A stretch of DNA of 64,000 nt from Pollenia angustigena. Its lineage: Eukaryota; Arthropoda; Insecta; Diptera; Polleniidae. This document shows positions 1 through 11,365 of this stretch, piece after piece. Each line of letters begins with the position of its first letter. Position 1 is the stretch's first letter. The notes under the pieces were generated by a model. It saw nothing but the letters and a program-made list of their open reading frames with translations, was not told the DNA's origin and searched no databases. A program made the position numbers and the translations under genes. Location of the stretch: assembly GCA_930367215.1 (NCBI GenBank), contig OV884059.1:15214945-15278944 (forward strand), read 5' to 3'.

Positions 1-600
1 GATTACCAAAATTTTTACATCAACAACAAATACAGACAGTGTTGTAAAAAACAAGATCTCTAAATAAAAACAACTTTTTTGTAGTTGTTGCTTTTCATAC
101 TCATTGAGTTGTTCTTGTTTTTTTTTTGTGTTAGGTATTATTTACCTTTTTTTCTTTCTGTACACATTACTTCACGTTCTACGTTTTGTTTTGTTTTTCT
201 TAACAGCTTTTTTTTCTTCTACAGAGTTATTTTTGGTATAGTTGTTGTTGCTTTTCATATCGATAAAAATTGTTAATCACCGTTGTGTATTAAAGGTAGA
301 GAAACTGGTATCAATGAGAGTGTGTGCAATAGAGCGAGAGGGGGATATTGATATACCTACTTTAAAAAAATAAAAAAAAAATAAAAATAAAACAAAACAA
401 AAACCACAAATAAGGTAAAAATTTATGGATGGATTAAATAAAACAGCGTGTTATTTCTTAAAATATTTAAAAGTACGATTAAGAAAAGGGCCAAATTGCT
501 AAATAAATTAAGGGTATTTACCTATTAGTTTGTAATAGAAATAAAAAAACTTTGTTTGCAAAAGTTTAGTTACAACTATATTGCAACAATATGTATGTAT
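1..600. other. AT-rich DNA, no gene seen
   Basis: No supported gene. The only open frame is low-complexity Phe/Leu-rich translation of T-rich DNA. An A-rich simple stretch lies near 363-405 and a short ATGT repeat at 590-603 abuts the hAT-like element that follows. Confidence 0.6.
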
Positions 601-959
601 GTACAAAGTAGGGAATGGTAAATGAATTCCAAAATCGATTTTCGATTTTTCGATCGACTTTTTTATTTCGGTTTTTGAAATCGATTAATCGAACCTCAAA
701 ACGATTTTAAAATCGATGTCAAAATCGTTTAAGATTAATTTGCAAACTTATACCTTATATCACAAAGGGGGATGCACCAGCATTTTTTTGGCAAACTACT
801 AAAGAAATTGAACTGAGATTTTAACAGTGGGTAGATATGACTACTTTTTATATACATATTTCGTGGAAAAAGTGAAAATGTGTAAATTTTGGGATGTCCT
901 TTAGAGGAACAAGTGCATGTACATTTCACATATTAAAATTGTATTCTTGTATAGTCAGT

Positions 960-1068
960 CAGGCCTGTCACATAAATTAATTCTGATTGAAAGTGGAAGT
1001 GATTTTGTATCTTGCTTAACATAAAACGAAATCAATTTTGATCGGAATTGATTTCTGTGGCAAGTCTG
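960..1068. mobile_element. short MITE nested in hAT-like element
   Basis: A ~109-bp near-palindrome. The left end reads CAGGCCTGTCACA and the right end, reverse complemented, reads CAGACTTGCCACA. Both continue into an AAATTAATTCTGAT-like arm. No reading frame. The target duplication is not clear. Confidence 0.5.
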
Positions 1069-1352
1069 AATGTATGGATAGTACTACCTATTTCAAAGGA
1101 TAATGACAACAGTTCCTGATCGGTGCCGACTGTTTATTTGCTAAGTTTCTATTAAGTTAGTTTTAGAAAACAAATGTTTGCATGTCGCTTGATGTTAGAA
1201 AGATGCAGAGATATTTCCTTGTAATTTCGTTTTTGATTGGATAAACTACAACATACTTTTAGTTTTTTTCACTCTACTTATAACTAGATTTAAATATCGC
1301 TCACACACTGGTCTGTTTGAGTATTATCATATTTCCACAGGAATACCATGGC

Positions 1353-1980
1353 TTAAGGCGCCCGTACACGACATGTATTTGTCATCTGACATGTCAAATT
1401 TTCAAGTCACATGTAATTGTTCATGTCTGTCAAAATTGCTGTTTTACATAAGGTTTATAATATTCGGTCACAAACGTACATGTAATTTGCTTCTGACATT
1501 GTCTTTGTTTTTTTCGCATTGTTATTGCAGAAACTAAAGTAGTTCTCGGTTTCAAAATAGCTTGCTGCCGCCACGAAAATATTTATTTGCGCCGTAAAAT
1601 AATTTAGCCATCTTAACATTTTTTCTTTTATTTTAAAGATACCAATTTAGAATTTTATAATTAAACGGTTTTTATGTATATATTTACATAAATTCTATTC
1701 AATGGTGAGATGAGCATACATATCTTGGTATTGTAAAATATTAACTTCAGCCGGCTAATGATTCCGTCAATAGTTGACGCCGCTGCCAGTTTCTTCCCGG
1801 CATAGATTTCTGATGTCAGATGGTTTGTCAGAAGAAAATAGAGCACGCTCTAATTGAAATTTTGTCAGATGACTTTTACAGAAGCAAAGTTAAAAAGGTA
1901 ACACACGACATGTATGTGTTTTGCAGTGGTAAATTTGACATGTCAGATGACAAAAACATGTCGTCTATACGCTCCTTTAA
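1353..1980. mobile_element. TTAA-flanked MITE, copy 1
   Basis: Starts TTAAGGCGCCCGTACACGAC and ends in the inverted counterpart, finishing GCTCCTTTAA. The ~48-bp imperfect terminal inverted repeats share the block TGTCATCTGACATGTCAAAT. TTAA at each side is consistent with TTAA-targeting (piggyBac-type) transposition, although the terminus lacks the usual CCC. A near-identical second copy lies at 9509-10148. Copy 1 lacks a ~12-bp segment (near 1868-1872) that is present in copy 2. No transposase is encoded. Confidence 0.75.
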
Positions 1981-2447
1981 TTCATCTGTGTTTCTATAAT
2001 ATGTTGATTTTCGCGAAGCTGACTTGCAGTGTTTGGTTCGGTACGATATGTTTAGAACTGTTTTGTTCACTGTCCATTGATGACTTTAATTTCTGAAGAA
2101 CAAGAGCCCTTATATTAAAGTTGACAGTATACCAAGGGTACTAATAGATAAATACGTAAAACTACAACGGTAAATTGGAAAACTGCATAAGCATACCTAC
2201 AGACGTATGTACGCACAAAATATAAAGTTTTATTGTGTATGCCCATAATTTATCGATTTAATTAAGATTAAAATTAAAAATTGCCAAAAAAAATATTGAT
2301 AAAAATAAAAAATCGATTTTAAAAGCCCAATAACGATTTCAGTATAAAATCGCATACGTAAATTCGATTGCAAAAAGTCGATTTTTTGCACCACAAAATC
2401 GATTTTCGATTGGAATCGAAATCGATTTACCATTCCCTAGTACAAAG

Positions 2448-3375
2448 GTATAATTTTTATTTATTTTTCGTATTTGACATGTTGCCATAGTGGTAATTCC
2501 TGGTGGTAATTGTTGTTTTACGTACTTAAAAAAATATATTTTTAAGTATTTGTTTTCATTTTCTTTAACAAAACGATCAATAAATTGTTATTAATTCACA
2601 TAGGTACCTACATATGTATGTTTTTTTGCCATCATTTTATTTGAGATAAGATAAGAATTACTTATAATACATTTGCAATTAAAAAAAGTAAAAATAAACA
2701 ATTTAATTTTAAAAAATAAATTATAAAAACGTAATAATTTATTACAACATACTAGGTAGGCACCTACATATGTATAATAGCTAATTACTTTACGCAAATC
2801 CATATTTATTACTAGGTACTTTTTGTCTATGCCATTTACCACAAAAATAATTTGTTAATCATTTTTTCTAATCTACTTTGGAGGTTATTTCTATTGCTAC
2901 TTGTTACACTTATAAACCTAGTTTATACATACATATTTTCTGAAATACCTTTGTAACAAACACTTGGTTTGTTTTTTTTACGAATTTTTCTTTTATTTTC
3001 GCTTCTCCTCCCCCAGGTTGAGGTTTTTTTCGGACAATACAAATTCGTGACCATGTTTTTTTAGTGCATGTTTGGTTTAAAATTTTTTTGTTGTGTTTTT
3101 TTTTATATTTTTTAATGTGTTTGAGTATTTATTTTACAATAGTGCATTACAAATTTTTTTCAATTTACCTACCTTAGCTTGTTTGGTTAATAATATTGAG
3201 GGGTTTATTGGTAACACTTTTTTTGATGAATTAATGAATCATGTAAAATAATTTTAAAAATTACTGGCCTAAATTTTCAAGAAAACAAAAGGAGGTACAT
3301 AATTGGAAGTTTTCATCCAAATAGTGTAGAGTGATGTTGAAAAGGGAAAAATGTTTAAGATGAAGAAAAAAAAAA
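2448..3375. other. AT-rich DNA, no gene seen
   Basis: No coding support. Repeated TACATATGTATG-type motifs occur at 2605-2625 and 2755-2775. A pyrimidine tract ending CCCCCAG lies at about 3001-3016, but nothing exon-like follows it. Confidence 0.5.
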
Positions 3376-3589
3376 ATAAATTTTACCAAAATGTCCTATA
3401 AACAGTAAATTTTAGCAAATTTCCTATAAATAGAAAATTTTCTTCTTCTAAAAATTGAATTTTATCAAAATTTTCTATAACCAGTAAAAATTAGCAAAAT
3501 TTTCTAGGTATAACCAGTAAATTTTAGCCATATTTTCTATAAAAAGTATAAAAATATATTGTAGGCACAGGAATAGGGTAAAGACCATT

Positions 3590-4663
3590 TTGAGAAGGTA
3601 TAAGGCGGATTATTGGAATCGTAAATTTGATGATTGCAGTAGTAAGGACATGTGGAGGATTATCAATCGTCAAAATAAAAACTGTTCAAATTATTTTGAT
3701 ATCCATGACCCGGAAGAGTTTAATAGACACTTTATCTCTTCCCAATCTCCTCCTGATTATAATTTTCCTAATTTTGATGAAATTTCAAGTGTTGGATTCA
3801 AATTTAGACGTATTACGCGGGATGAACTTTTTCTGGCAATGACAAAGACAAAATCCAATTCCTTGGGGGTTGATAACTTACCACTGAAATTTATTAAAAT
3901 AATTTACCCACACATAGAAAATTTACTACTACATGTTTTTAATACTGTTTTAATAACTTCTTCCTACCCATGTATTTGGAAAACATCTAGAATTGTACCC
4001 ATCGGGAAAAAGGGCTCAGGTAGAGTCATTAAGAATTACCGACCTATCAGTGTTTTACCTTGTTTGTCTAAAATATTTGAAATTATTTTGAAGGATCAAA
4101 TTCTAGGGCACTTGCACGCAAATAAGATGCTTAGTAACTGTCATTTCGGATTTAGAGCTGGGGGTAGTACTTCTGGCTTATTACTGAGCTTAACTGAACT
4201 TATTCGTCAAAATCTCAACAATAGGAAAATATCGACACTAATATCTCTTGACTTAAGTAAAGCGTTCGATACTATTAATCACTCTGTTTTAATTGCAAAA
4301 TTAACTTCACAATTTAATTTTTCCTCATATTCTTGCAGATTAATTTTTTCATATTTACATGATCGCAAGCAATTCGTGGGGATAGGTAATAGGAAGTCTT
4401 CAGTATCGGTATGTTCGAGCGGTATTCCACAGGGCTCGATTCTTGGTCCTTTATTATTTTTAATATATATGAATGACTTCGTTGATTTTATTGGTTCCAC
4501 TCAATGCAGAACCTTTATATTTGCTGATGACATCAACATTTTATTTACTGGTGATATTCATTTCTTGGATTGCCATGAGGCTACTATTAATTATATATTG
4601 TCTTCGGTTTTTGATTGGTCATTAATAAATAAGCTTAAGTTTAACCCCCCATGGAAATGGTGA
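3590..4663 (+). pseudogene. non-LTR reverse transcriptase, N-terminal part (frameshifted)
   Basis: The protein shows the non-LTR RT order. A lead-in (DMWRIINRQ) is followed by LPLKFIKIIYPH, then KNYRPISVLPCLSKIFE (finger motifs), HFGFRAGGST, SLDLSKAFDTINH (first catalytic Asp), GIPQGSILGPLLFLIYMND, and FADDINIL (the catalytic Asp pair) near residues 310-320. The frame remains open upstream of the TTG used here, back to about 3563, so this is an internal fragment and not a true start. It ends at a stop just after a run of six C (about 4645-4650), where homology passes into the frame of the next feature. This frameshift, together with 5' truncation, makes the copy inactive. The Jockey/CR1-like clade is probable but not certain. 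Confidence 0.9.
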
Positions 4664-4667
4664 TCAT

Positions 4668-5300
4668 TTGCCTCTTAAAATTGTATTTGATAGGACTCAA
4701 ATACCTTTTGTTAATTCAATTAAATGCTTGGGTTTAATCCTCGATGGCAATCTAAGATTTGATTTACATATCTCGGCTATTGCTGCTAGAATCAATGGCA
4801 TGTTGCGCGTTTTATATAGTTTCAATTGTTACTTACCGGTAAGAACTAAATTTAAATTGGCCTATGCACTTCTTATGACTCATATTCTTTATTGTCTGGA
4901 GATTTATAGTGGCACATCTTCATTTAATATGAGGCGGGTAAGGCTTATATTTAATCGGATTATTAGATTTATATTTTGCTTGCGAAACCATGACCATGTA
5001 TCAAACTATGCTCACAAATTTTTGGATTGTTCATTTCAGAATTATGTTAAAATACGTGCCTTGTATTCTTTCTACAAGATTATTAAATTTCGTTCCGCAT
5101 TTTACGTAGATCCTTTTTACCACTTTTCCAGATCAACCAGAAATCCTAACTTAATTTTGCATAGAATTAAAAATTCTTATTATGAAAAATCATTCATGGT
5201 AAGATCATGCAGGCTTTATAATAATCTTCCTATCAGCCTCAGAACCTTTGAATTGTCTCTGCCAAGCTTTAAACGGGAACTCTTCAAATTGTATAATTAG
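4668..5300 (+). pseudogene. non-LTR reverse transcriptase, C-terminal part
   Basis: Continuation of the preceding RT in another frame: thumb region and tail, with IKCLGLILDGNLRFDLHI, the usual non-LTR segment after the catalytic domain, near residues 17-35. The C-terminus (NNLPISLRTFELSLPSFKRE) matches the common ending of insect LINE ORF2 proteins. The stop at 5300 is followed by the 3' UTR and poly(A) tail. The internal ATG is not a genuine start. The two parts were one ORF2 before the indel in the C run. Confidence 0.88.
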
Positions 5301-5975
5301 TACTTATGTTTTCTTCGAAGGATTATTAATTGTTAAACAGTTGTTAAATAGTTATTAAATTTTATTACTCATTATTGTTAAATATTAATACATTAATCAT
5401 ATATGGCCCTATGGGCTCGATTAAATAAAGAACATAATAATAAAAAAAAAAAAAAAAAGTAAATTTTAGCAATACATGTATCCTATAAAAAGTAAATTTT
5501 AGCTAAATTTCTTATAAAAAGTAAATTTAAGTAAAAATTTCATATAAAAAGTAAATTTTATTTAAAACTTCCTATAAAAATAAATTTTAGTAAAATGTCG
5601 TACAAAAAAGAAATTTTAATACGACTGCCTATATAAGAAGTAATTTTTATCAAAATTTTCTATAAATACAAAATTTTAACAAAAAAATCCTATAAATATG
5701 TCGTTAATTTGAACAAAAAATATTATAAAAAGCTAATTTTAGTAAAATTTCCTATAAAAAGTTAATTTTAGCAAAATTTTTTGTAAAAAAAATATTAGCA
5801 TGATGTCCTATAAAAATAAATTTTAGCAAGATTTGCTATAAAAAGTAAATTTTAGAAAAATTTTCTATAAATAGTAAACAAAAAGTAAATTTTAAAAAAT
5901 GTCCTATAAAAAAATAAATTTTAGCAACATTTTCTATAAATAGTAAATTATAACAAAAAAAAATCCTATAAAAAG

Positions 5976-6413
5976 CAAGGCGAATTTATAAAGGTGACCG
6001 CATCATGAGATAGAGTTATGCTAGCTATCCCTTTTTATTGAAAAATACTATGTATTTTGTTTTTGTAAAAAGTTAGAATGAATGTCAAAAATATTTGTTG
6101 AAAATATAAAAAAGGATTTTTTTTTTGTTAATAAAATATACACAATTGCTTTAGAAAGTCCTCAATTGCAAATTAATTTTGGCTCCACTTATTCCTTTAG
6201 CATTTTTATTTTCTTGTGTTTATATTTTATATTCACTTTTTTTATTTTATAAAATTTAAATAAGTTTTTTTCAACTATTTACATTTTTATTGAATTTTAA
6301 ATTTGAATTAATTTTTTCACAAAATGTAAACGAAGCTTGACATTCAGTATACACACAAAAAAATAAACAATAAACAGATGATTCGAAAATGTCACATTTA
6401 TGAATTCGCCTTG
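5976..6413. mobile_element. hAT/P-like MITE in minisatellite
   Basis: Inverted termini CAAGGCGAATTTATAAAGGT and, reverse complemented, CAAGGCGAATTCATAAATGT. An 8-bp direct duplication ATAAAAAG lies at 5968-5975 and 6414-6421, although this string also occurs naturally in the host array. The 438-bp interior is AT-rich and non-coding. A related single terminus (GAATTCGCCTT) occurs near 23,193-23,206. Confidence 0.72.
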
Positions 6414-6454
6414 ATAAAAAGTTAATTTTAGCAAAATTTCCTATAAAAAGTAAA

Positions 6455-6822
6455 TAAACAAATTTCCAATCTCTGGGTTGAAAGCAAAACCCAAATCAAA
6501 GGGAATTCAAGTTCGGTAAGAGATAAGATACTCACGGTTCGACAGAGGTTGTAATTAATTAAACTCAGCGTGGTTAAATGTAATAAACTTTATTTAATTA
6601 AGAAAAAATATAATTAGTGCACTGGTAATACGTCGTTCACTTGACAAAAAAACTATGATGGCGCTGAGCAACCTTTTTACTTTACTTCAGGCGAATTCCT
6701 CCTGTCATCTTCTTTCAGCGGCATTCACAATAGTACAACCCCCTACAGCAGGGGCTCGATGTCTAGATCGAGAAAATCGTCTTCTTGATCTAAACGCATT
6801 TCTTCAGAGGGCGCCTCAACAG
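6455..6822 (-). mobile_element. LTR-retrotransposon 3' fragment
   Basis: Read on the minus strand, an open frame of 25 codons from the array boundary is rich in acidic residues (EEMRLDQEDDFLDLDIEP) and ends in TAG at 6743-6745. It is followed at once by a purine/G-rich tract like a polypurine primer, then TGTACTATTG at about 6737 as a plausible LTR start. The LTR-like part holds AATAAA at about 6580. GTAA at both outer edges could be a target duplication. Base composition differs clearly from the surrounding minisatellite. The superfamily is not determined, and a full LTR pair is absent. Confidence 0.5.
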
Positions 6823-7448
6823 TAAGTTTTAGCAAAATTTCCTAAAAAAAATAAATTTTAGTAAAAATTTCCTATAAAAAGTACATTTTTAGCATCACTT
6901 CCTACAAAAAGTAAATTTCAACAAAGTTTCCTATAAAAAAAGTAAATTTTAGCAAAATTTTCTATAAATAGTAAACTAAAAGTAAATTTTAAAAAAATTT
7001 CCTATAAAAAAATAAATTTTAGCAAAATTTTCTATAAATAGTAAACTTTCGGAAAATTTCCTATAAAAAGTAAATTTTAACAAAATTGTCTATAAAAAAA
7101 ATACATATTAGCAAAATTTTCTATAAAAAGTTAACTTTCGGAAGATTTCCCATAAAAAGAGAATTTTAACAAAATTTCCTATAAAAAAAAGTGAATTTTC
7201 ATAAGTATTAAATTTTACCAAAAAAGTAAATTTTAGCAAAATGTAAAATTGCAAAAAGTAATGAATGGTAGTTTTTAATAAATAGTGAATTTTGTCCACA
7301 TTTCCTATAAAGAGTTTTCACGTTGATGTTTTTATTTGTTTAGCAAACAGATGATCGCTTATAACGGCGCTAATTGTCCACTTAGATCGACGCACAATTG
7401 GTTAATAAAAATTGGCGCATTCGTAACATTTTGATTGCTTAGTTGCGG

Positions 7449-7575
7449 TTCACACAGATCAAGTTTGACCCGTCAAGTCTTGAGCTTTTAGGAGAGAAGG
7501 GAAAAGTGAATGTCATTTATTTTCCCCTCTCTCCTAAAAACTCAAAACTTGACGAGTCAAACTTAACGTGTGTAA
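7449..7575. repeat. short foldback repeat
   Basis: An imperfect hairpin of ~55-bp arms. TCAAGTTTGACCCGTCAAGT and TTTTAGGAGAGA on the left pair with TCTCTCCTAAAA and ACTTGACGAGTCAAACTT on the right. Outer ends CACAC/GTGTG. Likely a small MITE. Confidence 0.65.
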
Positions 7576-7715
7576 AAAATAAATAAATAAATAACGTGTG
7601 TAAACCGGCACTTAGCATTGTGCTAAAGAGTATTCATATTAATGGTGCATCAGGGTTGCCTTTTGATATCGTATATTAAAAAATCTCGTGGGTTCGTACA
7701 TTGCGCTGATAGCGT

Positions 7716-8063
7716 CATGGTGGAATAAACAGGTGGCAGCACTAAGCCAGATGACGATTTTTTGCTCTTGCATTGTTTGTCTAGGTTTATGTCAAAGTTT
7801 TGTTTATGTTTAAAAAAAGTCCACGTTTTGTGCTGTGATTATTGTATTTTATTAAAGTTTTTGATCATTTTAAATTAAAATAAATAAGATATTGATCATA
7901 ATTAAATAAAAATTGGCTAAAAATTTATTTATTTCATCACGTTCAGCGGCACGCTTTGATTTTTGTTTAAACTATTTTTTGACGTAAATGGTGATGTAAT
8001 TTCCATTTTTGTTGTAATGTTGTATTTGTTGCCGTAACGGTGCCACCTGCTTATTCCACCATG
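7716..8063. mobile_element. hAT-like MITE
   Basis: Termini CATGGTGGAATAAACAGGTG and its inverted counterpart, a 23-bp inverted repeat with one mismatch. A perfect 8-bp direct duplication GATAGCGT lies at 7708-7715 and 8064-8071. The interior is AT-rich without a transposase frame. An 8-bp duplication supports hAT. Confidence 0.82.
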
Positions 8064-8071
8064 GATAGCGT

Positions 8072-9508
8072 GATCTTAGCTTTAGGCATGACAGGGACCA
8101 AATTAGAATACTGACATAATGACAACTATAAAAGTTGTTAAAATAAGGAGCAGTTAGAAAAGAAATTTCACAATGATTTTTGATGTTATCAAAATCAATA
8201 ATAATAAATTTAAAATTTTTCTTTATATTGAGCTTTTTTTAGTTAATTTAATTTTTTTCTAGATTGCTAAAATTCATTGTTTTCTTCAAAATGTGAATTT
8301 ATATTTTTTAAAATTTTTTTAATAAATTTTAACTTTTTGTTTATATTTACTTTTTTTTTGTTATGCTAATTTTATTTTTTCTAGTTTGCAAAAATATTTT
8401 ATTTTTCTCTTATAAATACAAATTTTTAATAGAAAACAGATTTTTTTGTTTACATTTAGATTTTATAGGTACAATTCAGAATTCGCAAACTACGAAAACG
8501 TTTTATTAAATTTTAAATAGATGTTTTTTTTCAATTAACAATATTAATTAACAACTTTCTAAGTAATGAATAGTATGGAAAATAAGATGTGAATCGTTAA
8601 TAAAGAATAAAGTTTATTAATAAATATTTTAACTTAAAGACGCAATAAAATTTGAATAACAAGTTTTTTTTTGCAAATAAATTTATTATTTAGAAATAAA
8701 TTCTCATAAGTTTTTTTTTTTAATTCAGAAATATGAGTGTAGTAATCAGAGATTTTTTTTAAATATGATGGTGTAATAAAATAATTCCCCTTTTTTTTTA
8801 TCAAAATTTGTTTATACTTTTTATTTTTCTAAATTTTTGGCGTTGAACGATTTAAAATATTTTTTTCTGTTATCAAAATTTTTTTTTATATTATGTATTT
8901 TGAATTCTTTTAGTTGCATGTTTAAATTATTAAAAGTGCTTAAGTTTGTTAATTTGTAGGTCAGTGTGAAATTTTATTGAAAAAAACAATCACTTTAATT
9001 GTAAAAAGAGAGTGGGGAAAACGCTAAAACTGATAATTTAGCGGCTTTTTTGCTTGTGAAATAATTTTATTTAAATGAAAATTTTATGGCACAAAAACTG
9101 ATATTATTTGTTTCAAACTTTGTGTTTGCCGCCCTTTAATTAAAATAAAACTATTTTACATACTTTTTTTTATCAAAGAAAGCAATTTCGCTTTCATATT
9201 TTTAATTATATAAAATAAAATTCTGACCCTAATTAGTTCCCCACCGTACCTACTCCTATAATTAGAAGTTCTTGGGCCATAAGAAAGATCGAAAAGATGG
9301 AAGAGGACCTTAAAATTCTTTTTGTAAAGAAAGGTGACCTGCGAAAACCGCACGGCCATAGGAGATTTGTCAGTCCAATTAATTTCTTACGCAGTGGGAG
9401 GAATGTCAAGAGCACAAAGTATACAGAGATGAAAAAAGTGACGTATGAAAAATGCCTAAATCATTTGCGAGGGCAGCTTTCGAATAAAGAGAAAGAAAAC
9501 GTTTTTTG
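8072..9508. other. AT-rich DNA; one unassigned open frame
   Basis: Mostly homopolymer-rich A/T sequence. From about 9230 the composition becomes less skewed, and a 71-codon plus-strand frame (9297-9512) is rich in Lys/Arg (KKGDLRKPHGHRRFVSPI). It is cut by the MITE that begins at 9509. I do not recognise the frame. It may be a remnant of a repeat whose other side lies after 10,148. Confidence 0.4.
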
Positions 9509-10148
9509 TTAAGGCGCCCGTACACGACATGTATTTGTCATCTGACATGTCAAATTTTCAAGTCACATGTAATTGTTCATGTCTGTCAAAATTGCTGTTT
9601 TACATAAGGTTTATAATATTCGGTCACAAACGTACATGTAATTTGCTTCTGACATTGTCTCTGTTTTTTTCGCATTGTTATTGCAGAAACCAAAGTAGTT
9701 CTCGGTTTCAAAATAGCTTGCTGCCGCCACGAAAATATTTATTTGCGCCGTAAAATAATTTAGCCATCTTAACATTTTTTCTTTTATTTTAAAGATACCA
9801 ATTTAGAATTTTATAATTAAACGGTTTTTATGTATATATTTACATAAATTCTATTCAATGGTGAGATGAGCATACATATCTTGGTATTGTAAAATATTAA
9901 CTTCAGCCGGCTAATGATTCCGTCAATAGTTGACGCCGCTGCCAGTTTCTTCCCGGCATAGATTTCTGATGTCAGATGATTTGTCAGAAGAAAATAGAGC
10001 ACGCTCTAATTAAAATTTTGTCAGATGACTTTGCGTCTGACTTTTACAGAAGCAAAGTTAAAAAGGTAACACACGACATGTATGTGTTTTGCAGTGGGAA
10101 ATTTGACATGTCAGATGACAAAAACATGTCGTCTATATGCTCCTTTAG
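9509..10148. mobile_element. TTAA-flanked MITE, copy 2
   Basis: Near-identical to 1353-1980, with only a few substitutions visible by eye, same orientation and the same ~48-bp terminal inverted repeats. The left flank is TTAA; the right reads TTAG, so one side has mutated. An extra TGCGTCTGACTT-like segment near 10,032-10,043 is missing from copy 1. The close match suggests recent activity of the family. Confidence 0.75.
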
Positions 10149-10354
10149 TGAAGTGATAATGCGTAAAAACAGGCCGCTACTATCTACACAAATTGCATAA
10201 TCAAAACAAAAAACGCAAAAAGGGCAGCTTTCGAAGAAAAAGACAGAAAAAAACACAATATTTTCTGTCTCGTGACGCCTCTGTATACTCTGTGGTCAAA
10301 AGTTACTTGGGTTTTTGGCATATCGACCAACGAAAGCAACAAATAAAATACAAT

Positions 10355-10661
10355 AGCGGTATTCACCCATTGTATTAAGTGTACAACTCAGCTTTACTTA
10401 GTATTTTAGTAGTTAGTATTGTAAATTAATGAAGTTGCTGAGTGAGGGAAAGAGACAGATATAGTTTCTTCAACAGTTTTATTCTGGTTTATGTACCAAA
10501 CGTGTTTACTACAGCTTTATGTTGGATTTTTCAACCACAGCGTAGTAAATTTTGGTCTATTACATTTTGTTGTTGCGGTGTTGTAAATCTTAGTAATTTA
10601 ACTAAATTAATAAGATTCACAAGATCTACAAAGGACTTTACTATCAAGGGTGAAAACCGCT
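10355..10661. mobile_element. MITE with AGCGGT termini
   Basis: The left end AGCGGTATTCACCCATTG pairs with the right end, which reverse complements to AGCGGTTTTCACCCTTGA. The 307-bp interior is non-coding. The flanks can be read as TA or AAT duplications, so the superfamily is not resolved. Confidence 0.6.
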
Positions 10662-11365
10662 AATGTTGTGTTTTTGGTGTTGTAATTGTTGTAGTTTAGT
10701 TAAGATTACATGAATTCGCCACCTTGAACAAAATCTTACATTTCTTTACAACAAAAATTCTATAAACAAAATCCAGAAAAACCTTAATTTTAGCATTCAA
10801 ATCTGTAAGTGGGCGTGTGTTTTGGCTTTTATCTCAAAATTAATTTAGTTTTTTTTATTCTTTTATAAACAAAACTTGTATACATATTTTTGTATTTCCT
10901 TTTAAGTTTTTTTTTTTTGTTAATTTATTTAAACGTTGCTATTGTTTGTTGCTAAATTATAGTTTTTTTTTAACTTTATTAGTTTCTAATCGCTAATTTG
11001 CGTGTTTTTTGTGTCTTAATTTACGTTAATGTTTGATTTTTTTTTAGTTTTCTATTATTTTTCCAAACATCTTAACAAACTAAAACATTAAGGTTTTAAA
11101 AAAAGTATCTATAATTTATTAAACGAAACGAAAAAACAGCAGTTAAATAAACGTGATGTTTTTATAATATTAAAAAACAAAAAAAAAATAATTTAATAAT
11201 TATAAATTTTAAAATAATAAAAGATTAGAAAAAGTTGTTAGGGAATAAGTTATTAAAAAGTTAAAAAAATGCTTACAACTTAACATTTAGAAAGGAATTT
11301 AGTTTCTCAATTTGCTTACATATTTATACTTTTTACTGCAACGCTGTTTGCATTAGCAAATAAGT
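10662..11365. other. AT-rich DNA, no gene seen
   Basis: No coding support. A sequence resembling another MITE end (GAATTCGCCACCTTG, about 10,711-10,725) appears without a visible partner. Confidence 0.45.

Larger units (their letters stand above)
609..2439. mobile_element. hAT-like non-autonomous DNA transposon
   Basis: Both ends carry an inverted repeat starting TAGGGAATGGTAAAT, followed by degenerate ATCGATTTTCGAT-type sequence. The element is flanked by a perfect 8-bp direct duplication, GTACAAAG, at 601-608 and 2440-2447. Eight-bp duplications with a TAGGG/CAGGG terminus are the hAT signature. No transposase reading frame is visible in 1.8 kb, so it would be mobilised in trans if at all. 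It contains a TTAA-flanked MITE (1353-1980) and a ~110-bp MITE (960-1068), so it is older than both. Confidence 0.8.
3560..5457 (+). mobile_element. 5'-truncated non-LTR (LINE) retrotransposon
   Basis: A reverse transcriptase region followed by a ~140-bp 3' UTR, an AATAAA-type signal near 5425 and a poly(A) run at 5442-5457. It is inserted in the minisatellite: array units stop near 3548 and restart at 5458. A direct duplication around AAAAGTA is possible but blurred by the host repeat and the poly(A) tail. The element starts in frame just before the RT domain, so any ORF1 and endonuclease are missing, as expected of incomplete target-primed reverse transcription. Confidence 0.9.
3376..7312 (+). 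repeat. ~29-bp minisatellite array A, interrupted
   Basis: Many degenerate head-to-tail copies of a unit close to TAAATTTTAGCAAAATTT followed by CCTATAAAAAG run through this interval. The array is split by a non-LTR element (3560-5457), a hAT-like MITE (5976-6413) and an LTR fragment (6455-6822), and the same unit resumes after each. Copies diverge by point changes and small indels, so the array is old. The half-unit TTTTCTATA plus A-run is shared with the arrays at 39.8, 43, 49.9 and 52.9 kb. Confidence 0.85.

Noticed and set aside
6000..6400. Possible coding gene within the hAT-like MITE
   Set aside because: All frames are short and low complexity.
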